From NCBI RefSeq assembly GCF_007859275.1, contig NZ_VOHC01000004.1, positions 22,633 to 86,632 on the forward strand: a DNA stretch of 64,000 bases, in the 5' to 3' direction. Source of the DNA: Planomicrobium sp. CPCC 101079 (GTDB taxonomy: Bacteria; Bacillota; Bacilli; Bacillales_A; Planococcaceae). Under the pieces are notes generated by a model that had not been told where the DNA came from, ran no database searches, and saw nothing but the letters and a program-made list of their open reading frames with translations. The position numbers and the translations under genes are program-made. Below, piece after piece: positions 1-6,139 of this stretch. How positions within the stretch are numbered: position 1 is the first letter of the stretch; each line of letters opens with the position of its first letter.

Positions 1-803
1 CTCAAAACACCCAGCGGCAACTGCGTCGCAATCGCACCTGCAGAGAAAGCAGCTAAGATGATCGACACTAAAGCAACATCGATCGATTGCCGCAACGCAT
101 AGACCGGGTAAATGGCATTTAACGAAGCTTCGAGAAAACCGTATCCTAAAGGCGGCAAAAAAGCGATCCAAGCGATTGCGATAGCTGCTTGGAAACGGCC
201 TATTACTCCTTTAGATGAGTGGGCGCCACCGGATGTCACTTCCGGAAAATCATTTTTCAGTAAAAATACAAAAGACCATGCAATCAAACACAAAATTCCT
301 GAAACAATGAATGGCAGTGGCTCAAAAATATTAACGAGCGGCACAAAAAGCGGCCCTGCTCCAAAACCGACGCTAAACGACATGCCGTATATGGCAATAT
401 TGCGCCCAAGACGTTGCTGCGGCGAAGTGCTCGTTATCCACGTTTGCGTCGAGAAATGCAGCGCTTGGTCTCCGATGCCGATCAATACGCGCAGCACAAA
501 CCAAAATGCGACACTTTTCCATAACGGAAATGCCAGCAGCGACACAATTACTAATCCTCCGCCGATTAAGATCAACGGCTTAAATCCAAACTTACGCAAT
601 TGCGGCTCCATGAATGGGGCAATGACCAGCGTACCTATGTATAAACCCGTAGCACTCAATCCGTTTAAGGCTGAAGAAACACCGTCTTGTTCAAAAATAA
701 CAGCAATCAACGGCAACAACATGCCTTGCGAAAACCCGGATATGGAGACTATTGTCACCAAAACCCAAAAACGCGCTCGTTCACTTTTTAAAAAATACGA
801 CAT
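1..803 (-). CDS. MFS transporter, YfkF-like (3' end outside window)
   Basis: The minus strand reads an open frame from ATG at 803 to the window edge (267 codons visible). The product is a hydrophobic major facilitator protein starting MSYFLKSERARFWVLV, with several membrane segments and a loop LRVLIGIGDQALHFSTQTW resembling the MFS motif region after TM4-5. The ribosome site is AGGAGG five bases before the ATG. MFS proteins of this kind export or import small molecules across the cytoplasmic membrane by proton exchange; the substrate cannot be told from sequence. B. subtilis has an MFS gene (yfkF) next to yfkH, and the same neighbour is found here, which supports a YfkF-type assignment by position. 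A palindrome near its promoter (884-899) suggests regulation. The C-terminal third lies outside the window. Confidence 0.85.
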   Translation of the reverse strand, partial: MSYFLKSERARFWVLVTIVSISGFSQGMLLPLIAVIFEQDGVSSALNGLSATGLYIGTLVIAPFMEPQLRKFGFKPLILIGGGLVIVSLLAFPLWKSVAFWFVLRVLIGIGDQALHFSTQTWITSTSPQQRLGRNIAIYGMSFSVGFGAGPLFVPLVNIFEPLPFIVSGILCLIAWSFVFLLKNDFPEVTSGGAHSSKGVIGRFQAAIAIAWIAFLPPLGYGFLEASLNAIYPVYALRQSIDVALVSIILAAFSAGAIATQLPLGVL

Positions 804-876
804 AAGGTCCTCCTATACAAACCACATTCTTCTGTAAATTCCAGTTAAATATGATTTTAACATAAGGAGCGGGAGG

Positions 877-906
877 ATTATAAATTTCTATTTAGAAATC
901 AACGAA
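877..906 (-). promoter_or_regulatory. Promoter with palindromic operator before the MFS gene
   Basis: Read on the minus strand there is a TATAAT hexamer at 882-877 and a weak TTCGTT -35 at 906-901. A 16-base palindrome (ATTTCTA-TT-TAGAAAT, 884-899) fills the spacer. A dimeric repressor or activator would bind there. Which protein is unknown. Confidence 0.4.
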
Positions 907-967
907 GACAATTTGAGAGGAAAAGCAATTGCAAAGCTAAGGGGTTTATAAAATTTTTAATCATTAT

Positions 968-1016
968 TAAAAGGCTCTGTCCGTTTCTAAATATCAGAAT
1001 GCGGATGAGCCTTTAA
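968..1016 (-). terminator. Hairpin terminator of a short minus-strand transcript
   Basis: AAAGGCTC (970-977) pairs with GAGCCTTT (1007-1014), and TCCG pairs with CGGA inside it. On the minus strand the hairpin is followed by TTTTAATAA. It sits downstream of the small ORF at 1055-1132, not downstream of any larger gene. Confidence 0.5.
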
Positions 1017-1054
1017 GTTATAACAATATCCATTTGTGTTTTCATAATACCATT

Positions 1055-1132
1055 CTAGGCCATGCTGCCGTTTGAATGTAAAAACTCCCTCCTTCGTAAA
1101 TCGAGATCAGCAAGCATTTGTTTTCTGCTCAT
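1055..1132 (-). CDS. Possible 25-residue peptide ORF
   Basis: ATG at 1132 follows a GAGAGGGG ribosome site and opens a 25-codon frame ending in TAG: MSRKQMLADLDLRRREFLHSN plus four residues. Upstream are a TTTACT / TAATGT promoter-like pair and a perfect palindrome (1142-1170); downstream is a hairpin (968-1016). The set looks like a small regulated transcription unit. No family is recognised, and the ORF is short enough to be chance. A strong AAGGAGG lies inside it at about 1091-1097 (minus strand) with no ATG, GTG or TTG at normal distance. Confidence 0.25.
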   Translation of the reverse strand: MSRKQMLADLDLRRREFLHSNGSMA

Positions 1133-1141
1133 CCCCTCTCT

Positions 1142-1170
1142 CTTTATGTTAAGTTAACATTAACATAAAG
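1142..1170. promoter_or_regulatory. Perfect 11-bp inverted repeat, operator-like
   Basis: CTTTATGTTAA (1142-1152) and TTAACATAAAG (1160-1170) are exact reverse complements around a 7-base spacer. It overlaps the likely -10 of the small minus-strand unit at 1055-1132 and lies about 120 bp before the plus-strand SE1561 gene. It is one or two bases off the spacing of a GlnR/TnrA site. Confidence 0.5.
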
Positions 1171-1286
1171 TTTGAATAAAGTAAATTTTCTAACTACTGT
1201 TTGTTAAAATTCTCTCTTATTGCCTATAAGTGTTGATATTCTTCCTGTTATCCGCTACTATTAACATGCGAAATGAGGTGTACCGA

Positions 1287-1487
1287 ATGGGCAAAGGCAT
1301 TACAGATAAACAGGAACAAGTGACTTACATGAAAGAGCGCTTGAATATGTTTTTGGAAGTTTTGGACGCAATTGAACCGGAAAATACAGAACTTGAAGAT
1401 ATTGACCGCTTGATCGCCATGGTTGATGAGCTGGATGAGAAAATGCAGCAGTTTAACGTTACTCCAGTCGACGAAAAACAGGAATAA
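1287..1487 (+). CDS. SE1561 family small protein
   Basis: The product is 66 residues: an acidic, helical protein with MKERLNMFLEVLDAIEPE and a following DIDRLIAMVDELDEKMQQF segment, no membrane span and no cysteine. This matches my memory of the SE1561 family of staphylococci and planococci, whose function is unknown. An in-frame TTG lies upstream at 1230, but GAGGTG at about 1275 places the start at ATG 1287. The gene stands alone, convergent with the BrkB gene and sharing its bidirectional terminator. Confidence 0.75.
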   Translation: MGKGITDKQEQVTYMKERLNMFLEVLDAIEPENTELEDIDRLIAMVDELDEKMQQFNVTPVDEKQE

Positions 1488-1491
1488 CGTT

Positions 1492-1541
1492 AAAAAAGAA
1501 TCCCTTAAGCATCTTTTGAGATGCTTAAGGGATTCTTTTTT
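1492..1541. terminator. Bidirectional terminator
   Basis: A 23-bp perfect stem (arms 1492-1514 and 1519-1541) with a TTTG loop, and A/T runs on both sides. It ends the plus-strand small protein gene and overlaps the 3' end of the minus-strand BrkB gene. Confidence 0.95.
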
Positions 1542-2397
1542 AACTCTCTTGAGTTTCTTCCGTCGCCTTAAGGTCGCGGCGTCCTTGCATGACCGCATTA
1601 ATTTGTCCACCGATCATTAACAGCATAGCGCACACATACAGCCATAGCATCAAAATAATCATACCGCCGATACTGCCGAATGTCGGTGAATAAATCGCCA
1701 AGTTGTTAATATAAATGGAAAAGATATAAGAAACACCTAGCCAGCCGACTGCGGTAAACGCTGCTCCAGCCAATACGCTGGCAAAATCCAGCCGAACATT
1801 TGGAGCAACCCAGTAAATAACGGAACTAAGGACAAAAATAATAAGCCCTGGAATAGTGAAGCGAAGCGCGTTCCATGTCGCCAAAAACCCTTCTTCTAAT
1901 CCTGCATACGAAAAGATGACGAGGCCAATTTGCCTGCCAAAAATCGGCAAAGCAAGCGCAACCGCTAAAATCAGCATCATCAATAAGGTGTTCAGCATCG
2001 ACATGCCTTGCGCTACCCAAATCGGGCGTCTTTCGGCCACGCCATAAGAACTGTTTAATGATTTGATCAGCGCATTCATTCCAATGCTCCCTGCCCAAAT
2101 CATCGCGAGTATCCCGAAAGACAAAAGGCCGTTATTTTGTGTCGTTAAAATATCACTCAATGTCTGTTCAATCAGGAGAAATACTTCGTGAGGAGCCACT
2201 TCTTCAATAAAATGATAGATTTGATCTTCTGACAAATTCAAATAAGGCACCAACGTCACCAAAAAAATGAGCAAAGGAAAGATCGACAACAGGAAAAAGA
2301 ACGCTAATTGCGCTCCCACTCCCATTACGTCGACGTCGTAAATCCTTTTATTCACTTCTTTGAAAAAACCGGAAAAGGTCCGAACATCATAAGACAT
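1540..2397 (-). CDS. YihY/BrkB family membrane protein, YfkH-like
   Basis: A 285-residue integral membrane protein. Near the N-terminus it has DVMGVGAQLAFFFLLSIFPL, the family's amphipathic entry followed by the first membrane helix; about six spans follow, ending in SIGGMIILMLWLYVCAMLLM. The polar C-tail is DLKATEETQES. The family was once annotated as ribonuclease BN by mistake and its role is unresolved. ATG 2397 is preferred; TTG 2403 is two codons upstream and neither has a strong ribosome site. A ten-codon ORF with a GGAG site (2441-2409) lies just upstream and may deliver ribosomes. The gene follows the YtxH-type gene closely, so both are probably read from the sigma-B-like promoter at 3069-3094. 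B. subtilis yfkH sits beside the yfkF and yfkK equivalents, as here. Confidence 0.88.
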   Translation of the reverse strand: MSYDVRTFSGFFKEVNKRIYDVDVMGVGAQLAFFFLLSIFPLLIFLVTLVPYLNLSEDQIYHFIEEVAPHEVFLLIEQTLSDILTTQNNGLLSFGILAMIWAGSIGMNALIKSLNSSYGVAERRPIWVAQGMSMLNTLLMMLILAVALALPIFGRQIGLVIFSYAGLEEGFLATWNALRFTIPGLIIFVLSSVIYWVAPNVRLDFASVLAGAAFTAVGWLGVSYIFSIYINNLAIYSPTFGSIGGMIILMLWLYVCAMLLMIGGQINAVMQGRRDLKATEETQES

Positions 2398-2462
2398 ATG
2401 CAAATTGTTCAGCCGTTCTTCCGATTGGTGCCGTTTTTCATCTTCTCCGGAGTTAATGGCGC

Positions 2463-3023
2463 TTATGAGTTTTTTCCAGAGTTGTAAGATGTTGAACTTC
2501 CGCTAGTATTCGATCCTGAAGTTCTATTGTTATTCGACGACGAATTTGAGTTCCCGCCTGTAGATGAAGATCCTGTTCCTGATGAAGATCCGCCAGAGTT
2601 TGATGAAGAAGTTGAACTTCCACCATCAGTCAATGTTGTAGAAGGCGAAGGATCGTCTTGTTTAACAGCTGACAACACATCATTTTTGCTATCGATGACA
2701 GCTTCTTTTGTATCCACAAACGCTTCTTTCGTTTCCATAGCCAATTCTTTGACTTGTGGCGTCAACCCTTTTAACTCATTCACTTTCTCTCCTACATAAG
2801 AAGCATCCTCTGAAATGCGTGAATAGAGATTTTGCATTTTGCCAGCTTGCTGCTGAACCATTGATTGCAATTCTTTTCTATTGGTTGCGTAGTATTGTGC
2901 ATTGCTTCCCAATTTTTTAGATTTCTGCACCACGTCGTTGCGTGTATTGCGGTCAAATAATGAAACAATAAGTCCCATTGCCGCCCCTACTAAAATACCT
3001 GTCATCAATTTGTTTTGGCTCAT
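2463..3023 (-). CDS. YtxH-domain general stress protein with Ser/Gly/Asn-rich tail
   Basis: 186 residues. Residues 1-25 form a single membrane helix (LMTGILVGAAMGLIVSLF) followed by DRNTR, as in YtxH proteins. Residues about 30-110 are predicted helix or coiled coil (QYYATNRKELQSMVQQQAG onward, then repeated VDTKEAV / IDSKNDV). The last 65 residues are a low-complexity Ser/Gly/Asn/Thr tract. GGGAGGA seven bases before ATG 3023 decides the start. YtxH proteins in Bacillus belong to the general stress regulon, and a sigma-B-type promoter is visible 46 bp upstream. Its molecular role is unknown; a membrane-tethered, envelope-associated protein is the most that can be inferred. Confidence 0.8.
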   Translation of the reverse strand: MSQNKLMTGILVGAAMGLIVSLFDRNTRNDVVQKSKKLGSNAQYYATNRKELQSMVQQQAGKMQNLYSRISEDASYVGEKVNELKGLTPQVKELAMETKEAFVDTKEAVIDSKNDVLSAVKQDDPSPSTTLTDGGSSTSSSNSGGSSSGTGSSSTGGNSNSSSNNNRTSGSNTSGSSTSYNSGKNS

Positions 3024-3068
3024 CCTGAATTCCTCCCAATAATATAGTACTTGCGTCTCTTTGGATTT

Positions 3069-3094
3069 TTTCCCTAATCTGCTGAATTCTAAAC
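3069..3094 (-). promoter_or_regulatory. Sigma-B-like promoter
   Basis: On the minus strand GTTTAG (3094-3089) is followed after 14 bases by GGGAAA (3074-3069). This fits the sigma-B consensus GTTTaa - 12 to 15 - GGGWAW and lies upstream of the YtxH-type gene. Confidence 0.6.
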
Positions 3095-3122
3095 TCTTCG
3101 TAAATTTTATTTTCAAAAATCC

Positions 3123-3151
3123 TTGACTCTTTGTCTAATATTTCGGAATAT
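3123..3151 (+). promoter_or_regulatory. Sigma-A-like promoter of the symporter
   Basis: TTGACT (3123-3128), a 17-base spacer and GAATAT (3146-3151), about 70 bp before the symporter start. The -35 is good and the -10 is weak. Confidence 0.45.
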
Positions 3152-3220
3152 AAAAGCTTAAGAAGGGAGAAAAGTATAGGAAATTAGAAGCTGCAATAGA
3201 AGGATAAAGGGGATGAGAAA

Positions 3221-4582
3221 ATGGAGAGAATTGAAACAATCTTAGGCAGTATCAGTAGTTTTGTATGGGGGCCGCCGCTTTTAATTTTATTGGTTGGAAC
3301 AGGAATTTATTTAACGGTGCGGATCGGCCTGTTGCAAATGCGTATGTTGCCTTATGCGTTAAAGTTGGTTTTTTCAAAGAACCAGGATAAAACATCTCAA
3401 GGCGACATTAGCCACTTTCAAGCACTTTCCACTGCCTTGGCCGCAACTGTCGGCACCGGGAATATAGTAGGTGTCGCAACGGCAGTAATACTTGGTGGAC
3501 CGGGAGCAGTATTTTGGATGTGGTTTTCCGCGTTCTTCGGGATGGCCACAAAATACGGAGAAGCCGTATTGGCAGTTAAATACCGCATTGTCGATGCCAA
3601 AGGGCAAATGGCTGGCGGGCCGATGTATTATTTGGAACATGGCTTAAAACAAAAATGGTTAGGCGTGTTATTTGCTATTTTTGGTGCGGTTGCGGCATTC
3701 GGAATCGGCAATGGCACCCAGTCCAATTCTGTCGCGATTGTAGTGCGCGATACATTTAATGTCCCTACTTGGATTACCGGCCTAATCTTAATGGTTTTTG
3801 CCGGTGCAGTCATTTTAGGCGGCATTACTGCCATTGGGAAGGTCACTTCTTACTTTGTGCCGGTTATGGCATTATTTTATCTAATTGCAGGCTTGGTTGT
3901 CATGATTACTAACCTTGACTTGATTCTGCCGGCAATTGCTACGATTTTCAGCTCTGCCTTTACAGGGGAAGCGGCTGTCGGCGGCGCCATTGGTGCTGCC
4001 ATCCGCTATGGTGTTGCACGAGGCGTCTTCTCCAACGAAGCTGGCCTTGGCTCCGCACCAATTGCTGCAGCGGCTGCCATTACCGATTTGCCTGGCCGCC
4101 AAGCGCTTGTTTCTATGACGCAAGTATTCATCGATACATTGGTCATCTGTTCCATTACAGGAATCACAATAGTCATGTCCGGTATGTACACTGACAAGAG
4201 CCTGGAAGGTTCGGCGCTGACAACAGCCGCATTCGAGCAATTCCTGGGGCCGGTCGGTCCAATTGTAGTAGCGATCGGTTTAATCTTCTTCGCATCTTCC
4301 ACCATTATCGGCTGGGCTTATTATGGCGAGAAGTGTTTCCAGTACTTGTTCCGGAATCCGAGCTTGCTAATTGTTTACCGAGTTGTGTTCATTGCAGTCG
4401 TTTTTATCGGAGCTACGGTTTCTCTAGATGTAGTATGGATGTTCTCTGATATCATGAATGGCTTAATGGCCCTGCCTAACTTAATCGGTTTGCTTGGGCT
4501 ATCCGGTGTGATTGTTTATGAAACAAAACGGATTGTATCAAAAATCAAAGAAGAAAAAGCAGCAGCACGTGCTGGAAATTGA
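3221..4582 (+). CDS. Sodium:alanine symporter family (AGCS) transporter
   Basis: 453 residues with about ten or more membrane helices. Family features seen: the N-terminal SISSFVWGPPLLILLVGTG, the conserved LSTALAATVGTGNIVGVA Na+/substrate region at about residues 65-85, GGPMYYLEHGL at about 130, and the RGVFSNEAGLGSAPIAAAA segment near 270. AGCS proteins import alanine or glycine (some glutamine) with Na+. Length is normal for the family. The ATG at 3221 has AAAGGGG eight bases upstream. It is a single-gene unit; a strong hairpin follows at 4621-4650. Substrate is inferred only at family level. Confidence 0.93.
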   Translation: MERIETILGSISSFVWGPPLLILLVGTGIYLTVRIGLLQMRMLPYALKLVFSKNQDKTSQGDISHFQALSTALAATVGTGNIVGVATAVILGGPGAVFWMWFSAFFGMATKYGEAVLAVKYRIVDAKGQMAGGPMYYLEHGLKQKWLGVLFAIFGAVAAFGIGNGTQSNSVAIVVRDTFNVPTWITGLILMVFAGAVILGGITAIGKVTSYFVPVMALFYLIAGLVVMITNLDLILPAIATIFSSAFTGEAAVGGAIGAAIRYGVARGVFSNEAGLGSAPIAAAAAITDLPGRQALVSMTQVFIDTLVICSITGITIVMSGMYTDKSLEGSALTTAAFEQFLGPVGPIVVAIGLIFFASSTIIGWAYYGEKCFQYLFRNPSLLIVYRVVFIAVVFIGATVSLDVVWMFSDIMNGLMALPNLIGLLGLSGVIVYETKRIVSKIKEEKAAARAGN

Positions 4583-4620
4583 CTTTCGTTTTGAATAATG
4601 GAATGATAAAGTGAAACCTT

Positions 4621-4650
4621 AATCAGCAGAGGGTCCCCCTTCTGCTGATT
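4621..4650 (+). terminator. Strong hairpin after the symporter gene
   Basis: AATCAGCAGA (4621-4630) pairs perfectly with TCTGCTGATT (4641-4650), and GGG/CCC pairs inside the loop. There is no U-run after it, so it may act as a 3' stabiliser or a weak terminator. Confidence 0.5.
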
Positions 4651-4662
4651 GCCCATAGAACC

Positions 4663-4708
4663 GAACGGCTATCCCGGGCTAGCAATGCCCATTTTAGCAG
4701 AACCGTTC
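4663..4708 (+). ncRNA. Structured leader before the DUF1128 gene
   Basis: Three nested stems are visible: GAACGG (4663-4668) with CCGTTC (4703-4708), CTA (4669-4671) with TAG (4695-4697), and GGGC (4676-4679) with GCCC (4687-4690). It ends about 28 bases before the start codon at 4737. I do not recognise it as a known riboswitch class. Confidence 0.35.
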
Positions 4709-4736
4709 TTACTCCTTTGAAAGGCAGGGACTTAAC

Positions 4737-4958
4737 ATGGATTTGTCAAAACCATCAAATGAAAATGTCACCTTCATGATTGAAGAAATAAAAGCAAAAC
4801 TGCGCATGGTTAATGTGGATGCCATGAAGCCTGAGCATTTCAATGCTTCCCAATATGAAGATTTGCGGGAACTTTACGAAATGGTCGCAAAACGTGACTC
4901 GTTCAGCCCTAACGAAATGGAAGCCATCGCTTCTGAATTGGGTTCTTTGCGAAAATAA
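4737..4958 (+). CDS. DUF1128 family protein, YfkK-like
   Basis: 73 residues, soluble and helical, with MIEEIKAKLRMVNVDAM and YEDLRELYEMVAKRDSFSP followed by EMEAIASELG. This layout matches B. subtilis YfkK (DUF1128), whose function is unknown. The start ATG has AAAGGCAGGG upstream. It lies in the same neighbourhood as the YfkF- and YfkH-like genes. A perfect terminator follows within 5 bases. Two hairpins in the 150-base leader are unusual for such a small gene. Confidence 0.88.
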   Translation: MDLSKPSNENVTFMIEEIKAKLRMVNVDAMKPEHFNASQYEDLRELYEMVAKRDSFSPNEMEAIASELGSLRK

Positions 4959-4960
4959 GA

Positions 4961-4992
4961 AAAATCCCTGAAGAGATTCTTCAGGGATTTTT
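4961..4992 (+). terminator. Terminator of the DUF1128 gene
   Basis: Arms 4961-4974 (AAAATCCCTGAAGA) and 4979-4992, four-base loop, T-run at the 3' end. Confidence 0.92.
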
Positions 4993-5019
4993 CTTTGGAC
5001 AATTTTCACTTCTTGGCTA

Positions 5020-5166
5020 AACAGCCATTTCAGCTTTCCTTCTTGTCTAGCTTCAATGGCTAGCCTCTCGAGTCGCTTCGGTCTTAAGGCTCGTGGCAAA
5101 AAGCGCCATGAACCTCAAGCCCTCCAGCGCTTGTCGAGGCTGAACAGCCATTTCAGCTTTCCTTCT
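5020..5166 (-). repeat. Modular hairpin repeat (degenerate unit plus head of a second unit)
   Basis: On the minus strand the unit begins AGAAGGAAAGCTGAAATGG (from 5166), passes GCCTCGACAAGCGCTGGAGG, then CTCGAGAGGCTAGCCATTG, and ends with a second copy of the head (24 identical bases at 5020-5043 and 5143-5166). The order head - CTCGACAAGC - arms - CGAGAGGCTAGCC - AGACAAG matches the repeats at 16.2, 30.0 and 38.6 kb. The methyltransferase stop codon (5155-5153) lies inside the head. Confidence 0.65.
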
Positions 5167-6139
5167 GGTACTGCACGATGTACCAGCTGCCTTCTTTTAT
5201 GACGGTATGGATGCCGAGCATAGTGAGTCCGGCCTCTGCTCCCCACTCTGCCAGTTCTTCGGTAGTTGGCAAACGGTATAAATTATCGAACGAAGAGAAA
5301 AAGCTGTTAAAGACATTGGCAAATGGTGGACTGTCGCTGCTGCCAGCGATCGGCGTTACGATCGATAACACACCGTCCTTATTTAACCAGCCTGCCAGCT
5401 GATGGTATAGCTTTTGGCGATCTTCCAAGTCGATGTAATGAATAACATTGTTCATCAAAATCAAATCTTGCGGTTTTTCAGGGACATATTTCCATAAATC
5501 CGCATTTTCGATTTTGATATTTGCCATTCCTTCAGTCAGTTTTTTTGCCGTTTCGGTGACTGTCGGACTGATTTCAATTCCTGTGAATTGGGTGCTCGGA
5601 AAACGTTCCGCCAGTTTTTTGATATAGCCTGCTTCCCCACATCCGATATCGAGCACATTGCCGCCTTTTTTCTCTTTTAATTGTTTTGCCATTTTCGGCA
5701 TGGCAAGCACTTCAAGCAAGCGGCTGGTTTCTGCAACGGTCGGCGCATGTTTCTCCTCATCAAAGTGGCGGCGTTTCCCTTCCCGCATCATTTCCGGATA
5801 GCTTAGCAACGTCGGAATATGCAATTCCATCATTTCTTTTAATAAAACCCCTGAAGAGTTCTGGCCTTTCGGTTTTGGCAGTTTCCATGCATTCCACGTC
5901 TTGTAGCGGTTTCTGCCAGCTTCTTTCAAATGGCCAATAGACACTCCGACACTGACCCATTGCTCCAGCAAAGCTTCATCAAGCTGCAGTGCATCGGCTA
6001 CATCAAATTTTGTAACCGGGCGTTCAAATGCTTTAAACAAATCCAGTTCATAGCCAACATAAGCATGCCAACTGTATAAAAAAGGCTCGTTCCGTTTCAT
6101 ATACATTCTTGCTTTTAACATCTTCATTACGTCTATCAT
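5153..6139 (-). CDS. Class I SAM-dependent methyltransferase
   Basis: 328 residues. Residues about 1-95 form a helical/winged-helix-like N-terminal part, as in dimeric small-molecule O-methyltransferases. The Rossmann domain follows, with motif I VLDIGCGEAGYIKKL and the acidic end of strand 2 in FTGIEIS. LILMNNVIHYIDLED is motif IV. This architecture methylates small molecules rather than rRNA or protein; the acceptor is unknown. ATG 6139 has GGAGGG six bases upstream and overlaps the monooxygenase stop as ATGA, so the two are translationally coupled; an in-frame GTG at 6160 is less likely. The last codons and the stop lie in a repeat-element head, so the C-terminus may have been reshaped by insertion. 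Confidence 0.85.
   Translation of the reverse strand: MIDVMKMLKARMYMKRNEPFLYSWHAYVGYELDLFKAFERPVTKFDVADALQLDEALLEQWVSVGVSIGHLKEAGRNRYKTWNAWKLPKPKGQNSSGVLLKEMMELHIPTLLSYPEMMREGKRRHFDEEKHAPTVAETSRLLEVLAMPKMAKQLKEKKGGNVLDIGCGEAGYIKKLAERFPSTQFTGIEISPTVTETAKKLTEGMANIKIENADLWKYVPEKPQDLILMNNVIHYIDLEDRQKLYHQLAGWLNKDGVLSIVTPIAGSSDSPPFANVFNSFFSSFDNLYRLPTTEELAEWGAEAGLTMLGIHTVIKEGSWYIVQYQKES

Noticed and set aside
112..837. Plus-strand ORF of 241 codons at the left edge
   Set aside because: It is the antisense shadow of the MFS gene, which has the ribosome site, hydrophobic helices and family motifs on the minus strand.
1142..1170. GlnR/TnrA box
   Set aside because: TGT to ACA spacing is 19 bases instead of 17 in the consensus.
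2527..2799. Plus-strand acidic ORF opposite the YtxH tail
   Set aside because: Low-complexity antisense of the Ser/Gly-rich tail, without a start site.
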